38,644 bases of DNA from Lachnospiraceae bacterium (GTDB lineage Bacteria; Bacillota; Clostridia; Lachnospirales; Lachnospiraceae): assembly GCA_024690605.1 (NCBI GenBank), contig JAILOV010000073.1, forward strand, positions 1 through 38,644, given 5' to 3'. Positions 6,963-14,791 of the stretch are shown piece by piece (the stretch's first letter is position 1; each line of letters opens with the position of its first letter). Both the position numbers and the translations under genes were made by a program. The notes beneath the pieces were generated by a model. It ran no database searches. It had not been told where the DNA came from and saw only the letters and a program-made list of their open reading frames with translations.

Positions 6963-8315
6963 TTGAAAAAAGTCATCACCTACGGTTCCTTTGATCTTTT
7001 TCATGAGGGGCATTACCGCATACTGGAGCGCGCGAAAGCGCTGGGCGACTATCTGATCGTCGGCGTCACGACGGAGCACTATGATGAGACCAGAGGCAAG
7101 CTCAATCTCGTCGATCCGATCATGACGCGTATCGATAATGTCCGCAAAACGGGATTCGCCGATGAGATCATCGTCGAGGATCACGAGGGGCAGAAGATCG
7201 AGGACATCCAGAAATACGGCATCGATGTGTTCGTGCTCGGTTCCGACTGGACCGGCAAATTCGACCAGCTGAAACAGTATTGCGAGGTGGTCTATCTGGA
7301 CCGCACGCCCAATGTTTCCTCCACGATGAAGAGAAAGAAACGCTTCCGCATCACCCGGATCGGGATCATCGGTACGGGGCGCATCGCGCCACGTTTCTTC
7401 GAGGAGACGAGCTACGTTTCCGGCGCCGAGGTTTCGTGTGCGTTCAATCCGGAACGCAAGAGCGCCCGGGATTTTTCCGACCGCTATCAGATCCGGGTGG
7501 AGAGCGATTCCTTTCAGGCTTTTCTGGACGAGGTCGACGCGGTCTTTATCGCTTCTCCCAACGAGACGCACAGTGACTACGCACGCCGCTCGATCCTGGC
7601 CGGCAAGCATGTTCTGTGCGAAAAACCGATGGCTTTTACCTATGAGGAGACAAAAGAACTCTACGCGCTGGCCGATAAGAAACATGTCGTGCTGATGGAG
7701 GGCATCCGGACGGCCTATCTGCCCGGTTTTCAGCAGATCCTGTCGGTGGCCAAGAGCGGCCGGATCGGAGAGATCTGTGATGTGGAGGCCTGCTTCACAC
7801 GCCTGGCGGATCCGGCTTCCCGTGAGGCGACCGATGCCCGCTACGGTGGTGCTTTTCTTGAATTCGGGGGCTACACGATGCTGCCGATCATCAAACTCCT
7901 GGGAGAGGACTACGAGGAGTTGCGGATCGATCCGATCCTCAGAAAGGACGGTCTGGATATCTATACCAAGGTGCAGTTCCGCTACAAAAACGCACTGGCG
8001 ACCGCCAAGTGCGGGGTGGCGGTCAAGTCCGAGGGACAGCTCGTCATCGCCGGCACAAAGGGCTACCTTCTGGCGCAGTCACCCTGGTGGCTGACCAGCG
8101 GCTTTGATGTGCGCTACGAGGATTCCACCAGGATCGATCATTATGAGACGCCGTTCAGGGGTGACGGCTTCCGCTATGAGATCAGTGATTTCATGGCGCA
8201 GATCAACGGCAGCGGGAAGAATATCTACAAACTGACCGCGGCGGAATCTACAGCCATGGCGCGCGTGGTTGAGCAGTTCATGGACAGGCGCAGAAGCGAG
8301 CAGGGATGGCGGTGA
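6963..8315 (+). CDS. Fusion of TagD-like cytidylyltransferase and Gfo/Idh/MocA oxidoreductase
   Basis: A 450-residue, two-domain protein. The start is TTG at 6963, preceded by TGGAGGT (6948-6954); the frame opens upstream but that part contains the promoter. Residues 1-128 closely resemble glycerol-3-phosphate cytidylyltransferase (TagD/GCT): YGSFDLFHEGH with the HxGH site at 14-17, GSDWTGKFD, and RTPNVSST (114-121) matching the family's RTxGISTT. Residues 131-450 form a Gfo/Idh/MocA dehydrogenase with dinucleotide motif GIIGTGRIA (134-142) and an EKP motif near 220. The likely role is NAD(P)-dependent redox of a polyol or sugar phosphate coupled to CTP activation, by analogy with the TarJ/TarI pair (fused in Haemophilus Bcs1), but with a different oxidoreductase family. 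The substrate is unknown. It overlaps the next gene by 10 bases. Confidence 0.9.
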   Translation: MKKVITYGSFDLFHEGHYRILERAKALGDYLIVGVTTEHYDETRGKLNLVDPIMTRIDNVRKTGFADEIIVEDHEGQKIEDIQKYGIDVFVLGSDWTGKFDQLKQYCEVVYLDRTPNVSSTMKRKKRFRITRIGIIGTGRIAPRFFEETSYVSGAEVSCAFNPERKSARDFSDRYQIRVESDSFQAFLDEVDAVFIASPNETHSDYARRSILAGKHVLCEKPMAFTYEETKELYALADKKHVVLMEGIRTAYLPGFQQILSVAKSGRIGEICDVEACFTRLADPASREATDARYGGAFLEFGGYTMLPIIKLLGEDYEELRIDPILRKDGLDIYTKVQFRYKNALATAKCGVAVKSEGQLVIAGTKGYLLAQSPWWLTSGFDVRYEDSTRIDHYETPFRGDGFRYEISDFMAQINGSGKNIYKLTAAESTAMARVVEQFMDRRRSEQGWR

Positions 8316-9343
8316 GATTCGGCATCATCGGGACCGGGCGGATCGCACGGCGTTTTGTGCCGGAGGCGGCCGCGGTTTCGGAGGCGGGGATTACCGCCGT
8401 TTACAATCCGCATCCGGGGAGCGCGGAACGGTTCGTACAAACGTGCCGGGAAAAGGCGGGGCCGGATATGCGACCGGCACCTTTTGCTTCCTTTGATGAC
8501 AGAAACGATGCCGGACAGAATTTCTGGGAACTCGTCGATGCCGTCTACATCGCTTCTCCGCACGAAACACACGAATCCTATATCCGGCAGGCCCTCCTGC
8601 ACGACCGTCATGTTCTCTGTGAGAAGCCGATGGTTCTCTCCGGGGAAGCGGCATCCGGGCTTTTTGAGATCGCGCGGGCAAAGGGACTGGTTCTTGCCGA
8701 GGCAGTTAAAACGGCCTATTGCCCGGGCTTCCGGAAACTCATGGAGACGGCGGCATCAGGTGTCATCGGAGACATCCGCTACGCGGATGCCTGCTTTACC
8801 AAACTGGAGGATCCGCAAAACCGGGAACTGACGGACACGCTGTACGGCGGAAGCTTTCCGGAGCTCGGGAGCTATGTGCTCCTGCCGGCGGTAAAGCTTT
8901 TCGGTGCGGATCCCGCGGATGTGTTCTTTGAATGTGTGCGGGGCGACAATGGTCTGGATCTGTTCACCCGCTGTTCGCTTCGTTATACCGGGGGGCTTGC
9001 GACGGCGGTCTGCGGACTGGGTGTTAAGTCGGAGGGCCGTCTCGTGATCGGCGGCACGAAGGGGTATCTTCTGGTCCCCGCGCCGTGGTGGAAGACCGGG
9101 CATTTCGAGGCGCATTTCGAAAACAGTGAGAAGACCATCTTTTACGAAGAGCATTTTGAAGGGGACGGCCTGCGATATGAGATCGACGCCTTCTGCCGGG
9201 CTGTTGAAGATGCAGAGCTACGGGAAACGGGATCCGGGAACGGACATCTACAGGAGGCGGCCGGATCGCTCATGCCGGAGGAATCGATCGCCATGGCGCG
9301 CATCATGGAGCAGTTCATGAGACAGGAGAGGAACACAGCATGA
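8306..9343 (+). CDS. Gfo/Idh/MocA-family oxidoreductase
   Basis: A 345-residue stand-alone oxidoreductase, a paralogue of the C-terminal domain of the preceding fusion: both share GIIGTGRIA, an IASPxETH motif, HVLCEKPM, TAYxPGF, ACFTxLxDP and GTKGYLL in the same order. N-terminal Rossmann fold (GIIGTGRIA at 6-14) and C-terminal alpha/beta substrate domain are complete. The ATG at 8306 lies inside the end of the upstream gene, so translation is likely coupled; the ribosome binding site is weak. An insertion with acidic and Gly residues near residue 300 is absent from the fused copy. It probably catalyses a related NAD(P)-dependent redox step, or forms a hetero-oligomer with the fusion. The substrate is not identifiable. 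Confidence 0.9.
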   Translation: MAVRFGIIGTGRIARRFVPEAAAVSEAGITAVYNPHPGSAERFVQTCREKAGPDMRPAPFASFDDRNDAGQNFWELVDAVYIASPHETHESYIRQALLHDRHVLCEKPMVLSGEAASGLFEIARAKGLVLAEAVKTAYCPGFRKLMETAASGVIGDIRYADACFTKLEDPQNRELTDTLYGGSFPELGSYVLLPAVKLFGADPADVFFECVRGDNGLDLFTRCSLRYTGGLATAVCGLGVKSEGRLVIGGTKGYLLVPAPWWKTGHFEAHFENSEKTIFYEEHFEGDGLRYEIDAFCRAVEDAELRETGSGNGHLQEAAGSLMPEESIAMARIMEQFMRQERNTA

Positions 9344-10071
9344 AGATTTGGGCACACAGGGGATGCAGTCAGAACTGTCCCGAAAACACGATGACGGCTT
9401 TTGCAAAAGCGATCGCGCTGCCGGGGCTCGCCGGTATCGAACTGGATATCCAGCTGACCAGAGACGGCGAGATGGTCGTGATCCACGATGAGCGGGTTGA
9501 CCGGACGACGGACGGCATCGGTTTTGTACAGGATCATTCGCTCGCGGAACTGAAGCTTCTGCACATTCACACCGGCCGCCCGGAGGCGGAACGCATTCCG
9601 ACCATCAACGAGGTGCTTGATCTGCTGGAGCCTTTTTTTGAGCGCGGCGGCATGCTCAACATCGAACTCAAGAACAGCATCCGTCCCTACCCGGGAATGG
9701 AAGACAAGATCGTGGCACTGACGCATGCGCGCGGTGTTTCCGATCACATCGTCTACTCGACCTTCTATGCGCATTCGCTGGAAAAAGTGCATGCGCTCGA
9801 TCCCGAAGCAAAGCTGGGAGTGCTGGATTCCCGCGTGTCAGACTGTCTGCTGAAGGCAAAGGGACTGGATCTGAACTGTGCGTTGCATCCGTTCTGGCAG
9901 AAGATGGATCTGCCCGCGGAGGCACTTGCCGGACGCACGGTACGCGCGTGGCTCTCCGGGCATCTGTATCCCGAGAAACCGACCGGCGGTGTGCTGGATC
10001 TCGCGGCTCTGGAGGCACAGGGAATCACCGATGTGATCCTCAATGAGCCCGAGCGGTACGCGGGCGCGTGA
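9340..10071 (+). CDS. Glycerophosphodiester phosphodiesterase family protein
   Basis: A 243-residue GDPD-family TIM-barrel enzyme. The motif set is complete: AHRG with His6 and Arg7, PEN (Glu15, Asn16), ELDIQLTRDG with metal ligands Glu34 and Asp36, HD with His49, and NIELKN later. Family members split glycerophosphodiesters into glycerol-3-phosphate and an alcohol. No signal peptide or membrane segment is seen, so action is cytoplasmic. Start and previous stop overlap as ATGA (9340-9343). Within this cluster it may supply glycerol phosphate or polyol phosphate for CTP activation, or recycle a phosphodiester intermediate; either is inference. Confidence 0.92.
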   Translation: MKIWAHRGCSQNCPENTMTAFAKAIALPGLAGIELDIQLTRDGEMVVIHDERVDRTTDGIGFVQDHSLAELKLLHIHTGRPEAERIPTINEVLDLLEPFFERGGMLNIELKNSIRPYPGMEDKIVALTHARGVSDHIVYSTFYAHSLEKVHALDPEAKLGVLDSRVSDCLLKAKGLDLNCALHPFWQKMDLPAEALAGRTVRAWLSGHLYPEKPTGGVLDLAALEAQGITDVILNEPERYAGA

Positions 10072-10087
10072 TCGTCGAGGCGAAACG

Positions 10088-11050
10088 GTGATCACGGAGA
10101 AGAATCAAAAATGGATCTACACCTATGACTATGCGCCGGAATCCGTCTGGGAGCCCTGGCGTACGGAGGAGGCTCCGGCCGCATGGATCGATGATGAGGC
10201 GGATCGTGTGGCCGCGCGGGTGCGGGAGGGACTGCCCTGCTTTCTGCTTCTGACGGATTCGCACTACACGGTGAACGGTACCTGGGAGGACACCCGGGCA
10301 GCCCTGCAGGCATTGAACAGACGCCTTAGCCCCGCGGGACTGGTCCATCTCGGAGATCTCACGGACGGGCTGCTCCCCGCGGCACGGACGGAGGCCGCGG
10401 AAGCGCTTGTCATCGGAGACATGAAGTCGCTGGGCATCCCGGTTTACATCGTTCCCGGTAATCATGATTATAACTATTTCCGCGGCAATCCGGAGATCCG
10501 CTATCCGTCGAGACCGCAGTTTGCCGTTGATCTGGAAGACCTGCGCCTGCGGATGCTCTTTATCGATTCCTTTGATCCCAAAGAGACCGTTCGCTACGGG
10601 TTCACGGATTACGCGGTCCACTGGCTGGAGGCGTCGCTGGCACTTCTCCCCGAAGGCTGGCAGGCAGTCATCTTTGCACATCTGACGCCTCTGATCCGCC
10701 TGCAGGCATGGACGAAGGATATCCGGAACCGGGAGAAGCTGATCGGCGTTCTGAACGCGCACGCGAACCGGATCCTTGCCTATATCAACGGGCACAATCA
10801 CTGCGATCATCTTTTCAATGAACTCTACAACGGTGCTTTCCCGGTCATTTCGATCAACTGTGCCAAGTGCGAGTATTTTACGGAACACAAGCCGGAGGGT
10901 GCGGTGGTGCCTTATCGCGCACTGGGCGACCGCACGCAGGAGAGCTTTGATGTGCTGCAGATCGATACGGAGAACAGAAAACTGTATTTCACACGCTTCG
11001 GTGCGGGGGACGACAGGATCGTCGAAAACGGCCGTGCGAGATTTCTGTGA
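10088..11050 (+). CDS. Calcineurin-like metallophosphoesterase
   Basis: A 320-residue protein when started at GTG 10088, which has GAGG (10077-10080) seven bases upstream; the longer frame would run back over the end of the preceding gene. The five metallophosphoesterase motifs are present: TDSH (Asp57, His59), HLGDLTDG (Asp90), PGNHD (Asn125, His126), FAHLTP, and NGHNHCDH. A binuclear metal centre is therefore expected. No export signal is present. It could dephosphorylate a sugar or polyol phosphate, or cleave a nucleotide-linked or phosphodiester compound. It lies 16 bases after the GDPD gene and 12 bases before the LicD gene, so all three appear to be one transcript. Confidence 0.88.
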   Translation: MITEKNQKWIYTYDYAPESVWEPWRTEEAPAAWIDDEADRVAARVREGLPCFLLLTDSHYTVNGTWEDTRAALQALNRRLSPAGLVHLGDLTDGLLPAARTEAAEALVIGDMKSLGIPVYIVPGNHDYNYFRGNPEIRYPSRPQFAVDLEDLRLRMLFIDSFDPKETVRYGFTDYAVHWLEASLALLPEGWQAVIFAHLTPLIRLQAWTKDIRNREKLIGVLNAHANRILAYINGHNHCDHLFNELYNGAFPVISINCAKCEYFTEHKPEGAVVPYRALGDRTQESFDVLQIDTENRKLYFTRFGAGDDRIVENGRARFL

Positions 11051-11062
11051 AGGAGGTAAATT

Positions 11063-12082
11063 ATGATCGACAACGTGACAAAACTGAGAAAGGTGGAACT
11101 GGAGCTGCTGGAGGCCTTTGCCAATGTCTGCGAGGCACATGATCTGAAATGGTACGTGTTTTTCGGCACCCTGCTCGGAACGATGCGTTTTGACGGCTTC
11201 CTGCCGTGGGATGACGATATTGATGTGGCCATGCCGGAGCGGGATTTTACCGAACTCTGTGCGCATAAGGAGTGGTTTGACGAACGGTTCTTTCTGCAGA
11301 CCCAGACGGATGAAGGTTTCCTGCGATTTGCGAAGCTGCGCAGAAACGGAACCTGTGCCTTTGACCGCCCGCTGCTGGAGAGTCTGAAACAGGGCGGTCA
11401 TCACGGGATCCCAATCGATATCATTCCTCTCGTCGCGCAGCCCGGTGCGGAGAGTTTTCATATGCCGATGATGTCGAGCGCGAACAAAAAGGATGCCGTT
11501 TTCCATCGTTCCTGGTTTGAACCGGCATCGGAGGCGCTCTTCGAAGACATCCGGATCCGCATGCCAGCCGCGCCGAGGAAGATCCTGCGCGCGGTCTATG
11601 AAGACTGGGACTGGCCGAGCGGCGCCCAGACCTGTGAGCCGAGCTACTGGTTCTTTGATACCGAACGAAGCTACGAGGACTATGTGCAACGCTATACCGG
11701 GATGCTCGAGGGGATCGAGGGAAAGAAGGTCTTTCTCTTCGGCGCGGCGGACAGTCTCAGGATCTGGCTCGAGCGCTACGGAAAACGGGGAAAGGTCGTG
11801 TGCACCTTTGACAATGATCCGGGGAAATGGGGCACGAAGGCGTTTGGTGTCGACGTGCGTGACCCGAAATCTCTGCCGGAGCTTATGGACGCGGACAGCC
11901 GTGTGATCATCGTCAGCCTCTGGCATCAGGAGATCGGCAGGCAGCTGGAGCGGATGGGTATCCGGGATTACTTCGTTTTTCTGGATTACTACTACACTTT
12001 TGATCAGGACGGCAACCGGATCATCCGGCCGGAGGACGAGGAGGAGATGAAAAAACCGAACCGTCCGAAATGGCTGGGATAA
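11063..12082 (+). CDS. LicD-family phosphotransferase with C-terminal Rossmann domain
   Basis: A 339-residue protein with AGGAGGT (11051-11057) before its ATG. Residues 5-190 are a LicD domain: FGTLLGTMRFDGFLPWDDDID with the nucleotidyltransferase-like Asp cluster at 50-54. LicD proteins move phosphocholine or other phospho-alcohols from a CDP carrier onto a glycan. Residues about 221-325 form an added Rossmann-like domain (KKVFLFGAAD, then CTFDNDPGKWGTKAFGV) that closely resembles residues 515-620 of the protein encoded at 14792-17119. The domain may bind a nucleotide cofactor or mediate assembly. In this context LicD is the probable user of a CDP-linked product of the cluster's cytidylyltransferases. 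Confidence 0.9.
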   Translation: MIDNVTKLRKVELELLEAFANVCEAHDLKWYVFFGTLLGTMRFDGFLPWDDDIDVAMPERDFTELCAHKEWFDERFFLQTQTDEGFLRFAKLRRNGTCAFDRPLLESLKQGGHHGIPIDIIPLVAQPGAESFHMPMMSSANKKDAVFHRSWFEPASEALFEDIRIRMPAAPRKILRAVYEDWDWPSGAQTCEPSYWFFDTERSYEDYVQRYTGMLEGIEGKKVFLFGAADSLRIWLERYGKRGKVVCTFDNDPGKWGTKAFGVDVRDPKSLPELMDADSRVIIVSLWHQEIGRQLERMGIRDYFVFLDYYYTFDQDGNRIIRPEDEEEMKKPNRPKWLG

Positions 12083-12095
12083 GGATACCTCTCTG

Positions 12096-14771
12096 ATGCG
12101 GAGATGGCATAAAAAGCAGTGCTGCGAGGCGCTGAAGCTGCAGAGGGAAACACTGGCCGAGGCGGAACAGCTGACAGCGACCGGCAGCCGCGACGATGCC
12201 GCCGTGCTGCTGGAGCAGTGCCAGCAGGGCGCGATCGAGCTGGGAACCTTTATCGATGAGACGGAGGGCGACGGCACCCGACCGGTCCGGCTGTTGGAAG
12301 AATACTGTGAGACGCTCTATCTGCTGCACGAACGGCTTGTTGCGAACGACGCTTTCGGCGCAGTCACAGAGACGGCGGCGCGGGACACGGAGAACACAGC
12401 CGGGATGTGGCGGGGTCTGCTTGATCTCCTCGATCGCACGGGGGAGAGCATCCGCGAGGATCTTCCGGATCGATATGAAGCGGTGTTTCTTCCTTACAAG
12501 GTGTCCATGTGGGACTCTCTGGAGACGATCTGGCGGGCTGCAGCGGCAGATCCTGCCTGCGACGCCTATGTCATCCCCATTCCCTATTTTGACAAGACGC
12601 CGGACGGAACGCTCGGTGAGGAACACTGCGATGCCGACCGGTATTCCGCGGAGGTGAAGATCACGCGCCATGAGGACTTCGACCTCGAGGCACATCATCC
12701 GGAGTTCATTTTTTTCCACAATCCCTATGACCAGCACAATCACACCACGAGCGTGCATCCGCTCTACTACTCCAAGCATCTGCGTGCCTGCACGGAACGG
12801 CTGGTCTACGTGCCTTATTACGCGACTACGGGAGGAATGGCCGAGAGCCAGGCACTTCTGACCTCCTATTTCTACGCGGACGATATCGTCGTGCAGTCGG
12901 AGGCGACGATCGGTCTCTTTGACAGTCAGGTGCCGCGGGAGAAGTTTCTGCCGCTGGGGTCTCCGAAATTTGACAGCATCATCGAAAAATGCAAGAACCC
13001 GCCGGAGCCTCCCGAGGAATGGCGGGATAAGCTTGACGGAAAGCGCGTTTATTTCTTCAACACGAGCATCCACGGGATCCTGAACGATACGCCGGCCTTT
13101 CTGAAAAAGATGGCCTATGTCTTTGACGTGTTCGCGGGAAGAGAGGATGCCTGCCTGATCTGGCGGCCGCATCCGCTCCTGGAGACGACGATCGATTCGC
13201 TCCGCCCCGAGACGCGCCCGGTCTATGACGCGCTCAAACGCCGGTTTCTGGATGAGGAGATCGGCATTCTTGACGAGACACCGCAGATCGAACCCACGAT
13301 CGCGCTCTGCGATGCCTATCTGGGAGACGGCGGAACCAGTGTGACTGCACTGTTCGGCGTTGTCGGCAAGCCCATGTTCCTGCTCAACAACCGCGTGCAT
13401 GAGGCACCCGGTGCGGACGACTGGCGGGCCGGGATCTTCCAGGCACTGCGGGCGGACTGGAACAACCGCTACTGCATCACCATGGGGAATCGTCTGTTTG
13501 AGGATCGGGAAGGGGATCTGCACTATCACTATCTGTGCGATCTGCCCGCGGATTTTGCGGGCGGCGGTTACTACAGCCGTGCCATTGAGGATGATGACAG
13601 GATCCTCGTGTTTCCGGCAAACGCACAGCATATCCTCCTCATCGAACGCGGGGATCTTTCCGCCAGAAGGATCGAACTGAAGCAGGAGATCGACCGGGAC
13701 GGTGCCTTCAGCGGATTCTTCAATCTTCCGCTCACCGATGATCCGGAGCTCTGGTGGATCCTGCCCAATCGCTATCCCGCGATGGTGCGTTTCGACAGCC
13801 GCACGGAGGAGGTTGTCTATTTCCGTGACGAAGCCTTTACGGACGCCTTTGCCGTGCATGTCAATGACCGGCTGGAGCGCATCATCGCCGCCCGCTGGGT
13901 GCATTTCGATCCCGATCTTTCCCGCAGCATGACGGAGTCCGTTCACATTCCGGGGCTTCGCATGCGCGGCATCATGCTGCTGTGCATGGACACTACAGGC
14001 ACGAGGCTGCGTGCGGTCGATCTGATGACCGGTGATACGGAGGAGCGGACGATCGAAGCGAACGCACTCTACATCGGTGTGATCGGTGATCCGACAGAGC
14101 GGGGCGTTCTGTGGTTCATTCCCTATGAGGGGACAAAACTTGGCAGGTGGGATCTGAAGGAGGACCGCTGGGAATCGGTCGATGTGCGGATCGACGGACT
14201 CGTCTCCCTCACGAGACCGCAGCGCAAGGTCTGCGACAACCGCTATTTCAGCAACGCGATCTTCACGAAGGACAAGCGCATGATCCTGGCGCCGAACTGG
14301 GGCAACCGGTTTGTGGAACGCGACATGACTACAGGTGCATGCAGGGAATGGACGCCGCCGTTTCCCGTCACGACCGATGACAGGAATGCTTACTGGTATA
14401 ACGGCTCCATCGGCTATTTCCAGCGATATCTCCTGAATCCTGTCTGTGAATTTTTCTACGCGCCGGAGCACATCACCTACCGGCTGGATCCCGACACCGG
14501 CGCGTGCGAAGAGGTGAAGATCACCTTTGACCGGGACGAGATCTTTGCGATGGCGCCCGGATTTCACAGGGATTCGCAGTGGATGCCCTACTGCTGCTTT
14601 GAGGACATCTTCAACACGCTGCCGGACATCGCGGCAGGCATTGTCCACGGTCCGGCGTTTGACCGTCAGGCACAGATCGAGGCATATCGTGCGGTCAACG
14701 CGAGCCCCGACGGAGACTGCGGGGCCAAGGTGTGGGAAGCGGTCCTCGCGCGGTTGCGTTTTTCCGGCTGA
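12096..14771 (+). CDS. CDP-glycerol-phosphotransferase-like enzyme fused to a predicted beta-propeller
   Basis: An 891-residue protein; AAGGAT (12081-12086) precedes the ATG. Residues 1-120 are helical and unassigned. Residues about 127-430 match the GT-B core of the CDP-glycerol glycerophosphotransferase family: LVYVPYYAT, ADDIVVQSEA, LPLGSPKFD (the family's G-x-P-R-x-D position), LIWRPHPLLE, and YLGDGGTSVTALFGVVGKP (408 on), equivalent to the usual TDYSS segment. Residues about 470-840 are a series of short beta-rich repeats rich in Trp and Tyr that read like a beta-propeller. No signal peptide or membrane helix is evident. It probably transfers a phospho-polyol unit or sugar; the propeller may bind the acceptor. 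The fusion is unusual. The GT family is fairly secure, the propeller less so. Confidence 0.75.
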   Translation: MRRWHKKQCCEALKLQRETLAEAEQLTATGSRDDAAVLLEQCQQGAIELGTFIDETEGDGTRPVRLLEEYCETLYLLHERLVANDAFGAVTETAARDTENTAGMWRGLLDLLDRTGESIREDLPDRYEAVFLPYKVSMWDSLETIWRAAAADPACDAYVIPIPYFDKTPDGTLGEEHCDADRYSAEVKITRHEDFDLEAHHPEFIFFHNPYDQHNHTTSVHPLYYSKHLRACTERLVYVPYYATTGGMAESQALLTSYFYADDIVVQSEATIGLFDSQVPREKFLPLGSPKFDSIIEKCKNPPEPPEEWRDKLDGKRVYFFNTSIHGILNDTPAFLKKMAYVFDVFAGREDACLIWRPHPLLETTIDSLRPETRPVYDALKRRFLDEEIGILDETPQIEPTIALCDAYLGDGGTSVTALFGVVGKPMFLLNNRVHEAPGADDWRAGIFQALRADWNNRYCITMGNRLFEDREGDLHYHYLCDLPADFAGGGYYSRAIEDDDRILVFPANAQHILLIERGDLSARRIELKQEIDRDGAFSGFFNLPLTDDPELWWILPNRYPAMVRFDSRTEEVVYFRDEAFTDAFAVHVNDRLERIIAARWVHFDPDLSRSMTESVHIPGLRMRGIMLLCMDTTGTRLRAVDLMTGDTEERTIEANALYIGVIGDPTERGVLWFIPYEGTKLGRWDLKEDRWESVDVRIDGLVSLTRPQRKVCDNRYFSNAIFTKDKRMILAPNWGNRFVERDMTTGACREWTPPFPVTTDDRNAYWYNGSIGYFQRYLLNPVCEFFYAPEHITYRLDPDTGACEEVKITFDRDEIFAMAPGFHRDSQWMPYCCFEDIFNTLPDIAAGIVHGPAFDRQAQIEAYRAVNASPDGDCGAKVWEAVLARLRFSG

Positions 14772-14782
14772 TTGTCTATAAT
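14754..14782 (+). promoter_or_regulatory. Internal promoter within the cluster, possibly giving a leaderless message
   Basis: TTGCGT at 14754-14759, a 17-base spacer, and a perfect TATAAT at 14777-14782. The -35 box lies in the last codons of the upstream gene. The predicted start of transcription (about 14789) is only a few bases before the ATG at 14792, and no Shine-Dalgarno sequence precedes that ATG. Confidence 0.65.
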
Positions 14783-14791
14783 CTCCATATC

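Noticed and set aside
10040..12277. A 745-codon open frame on the minus strand
   Set aside because: It is antisense to the metallophosphoesterase and LicD genes, which have full motif sets; no recognisable domain in the antisense product.
12021..14648. An 875-codon open frame on the minus strand
   Set aside because: It is antisense to the glycosyl/phosphotransferase gene, shows no family motif, and is rich in Arg, His and Pro as expected from the reverse of GC-rich codons.
14732..14791. Earlier start of the four-domain protein, inside the upstream gene
   Set aside because: The extra 20 residues overlap the upstream coding region and the predicted promoter and have no recognisable ribosome binding site.
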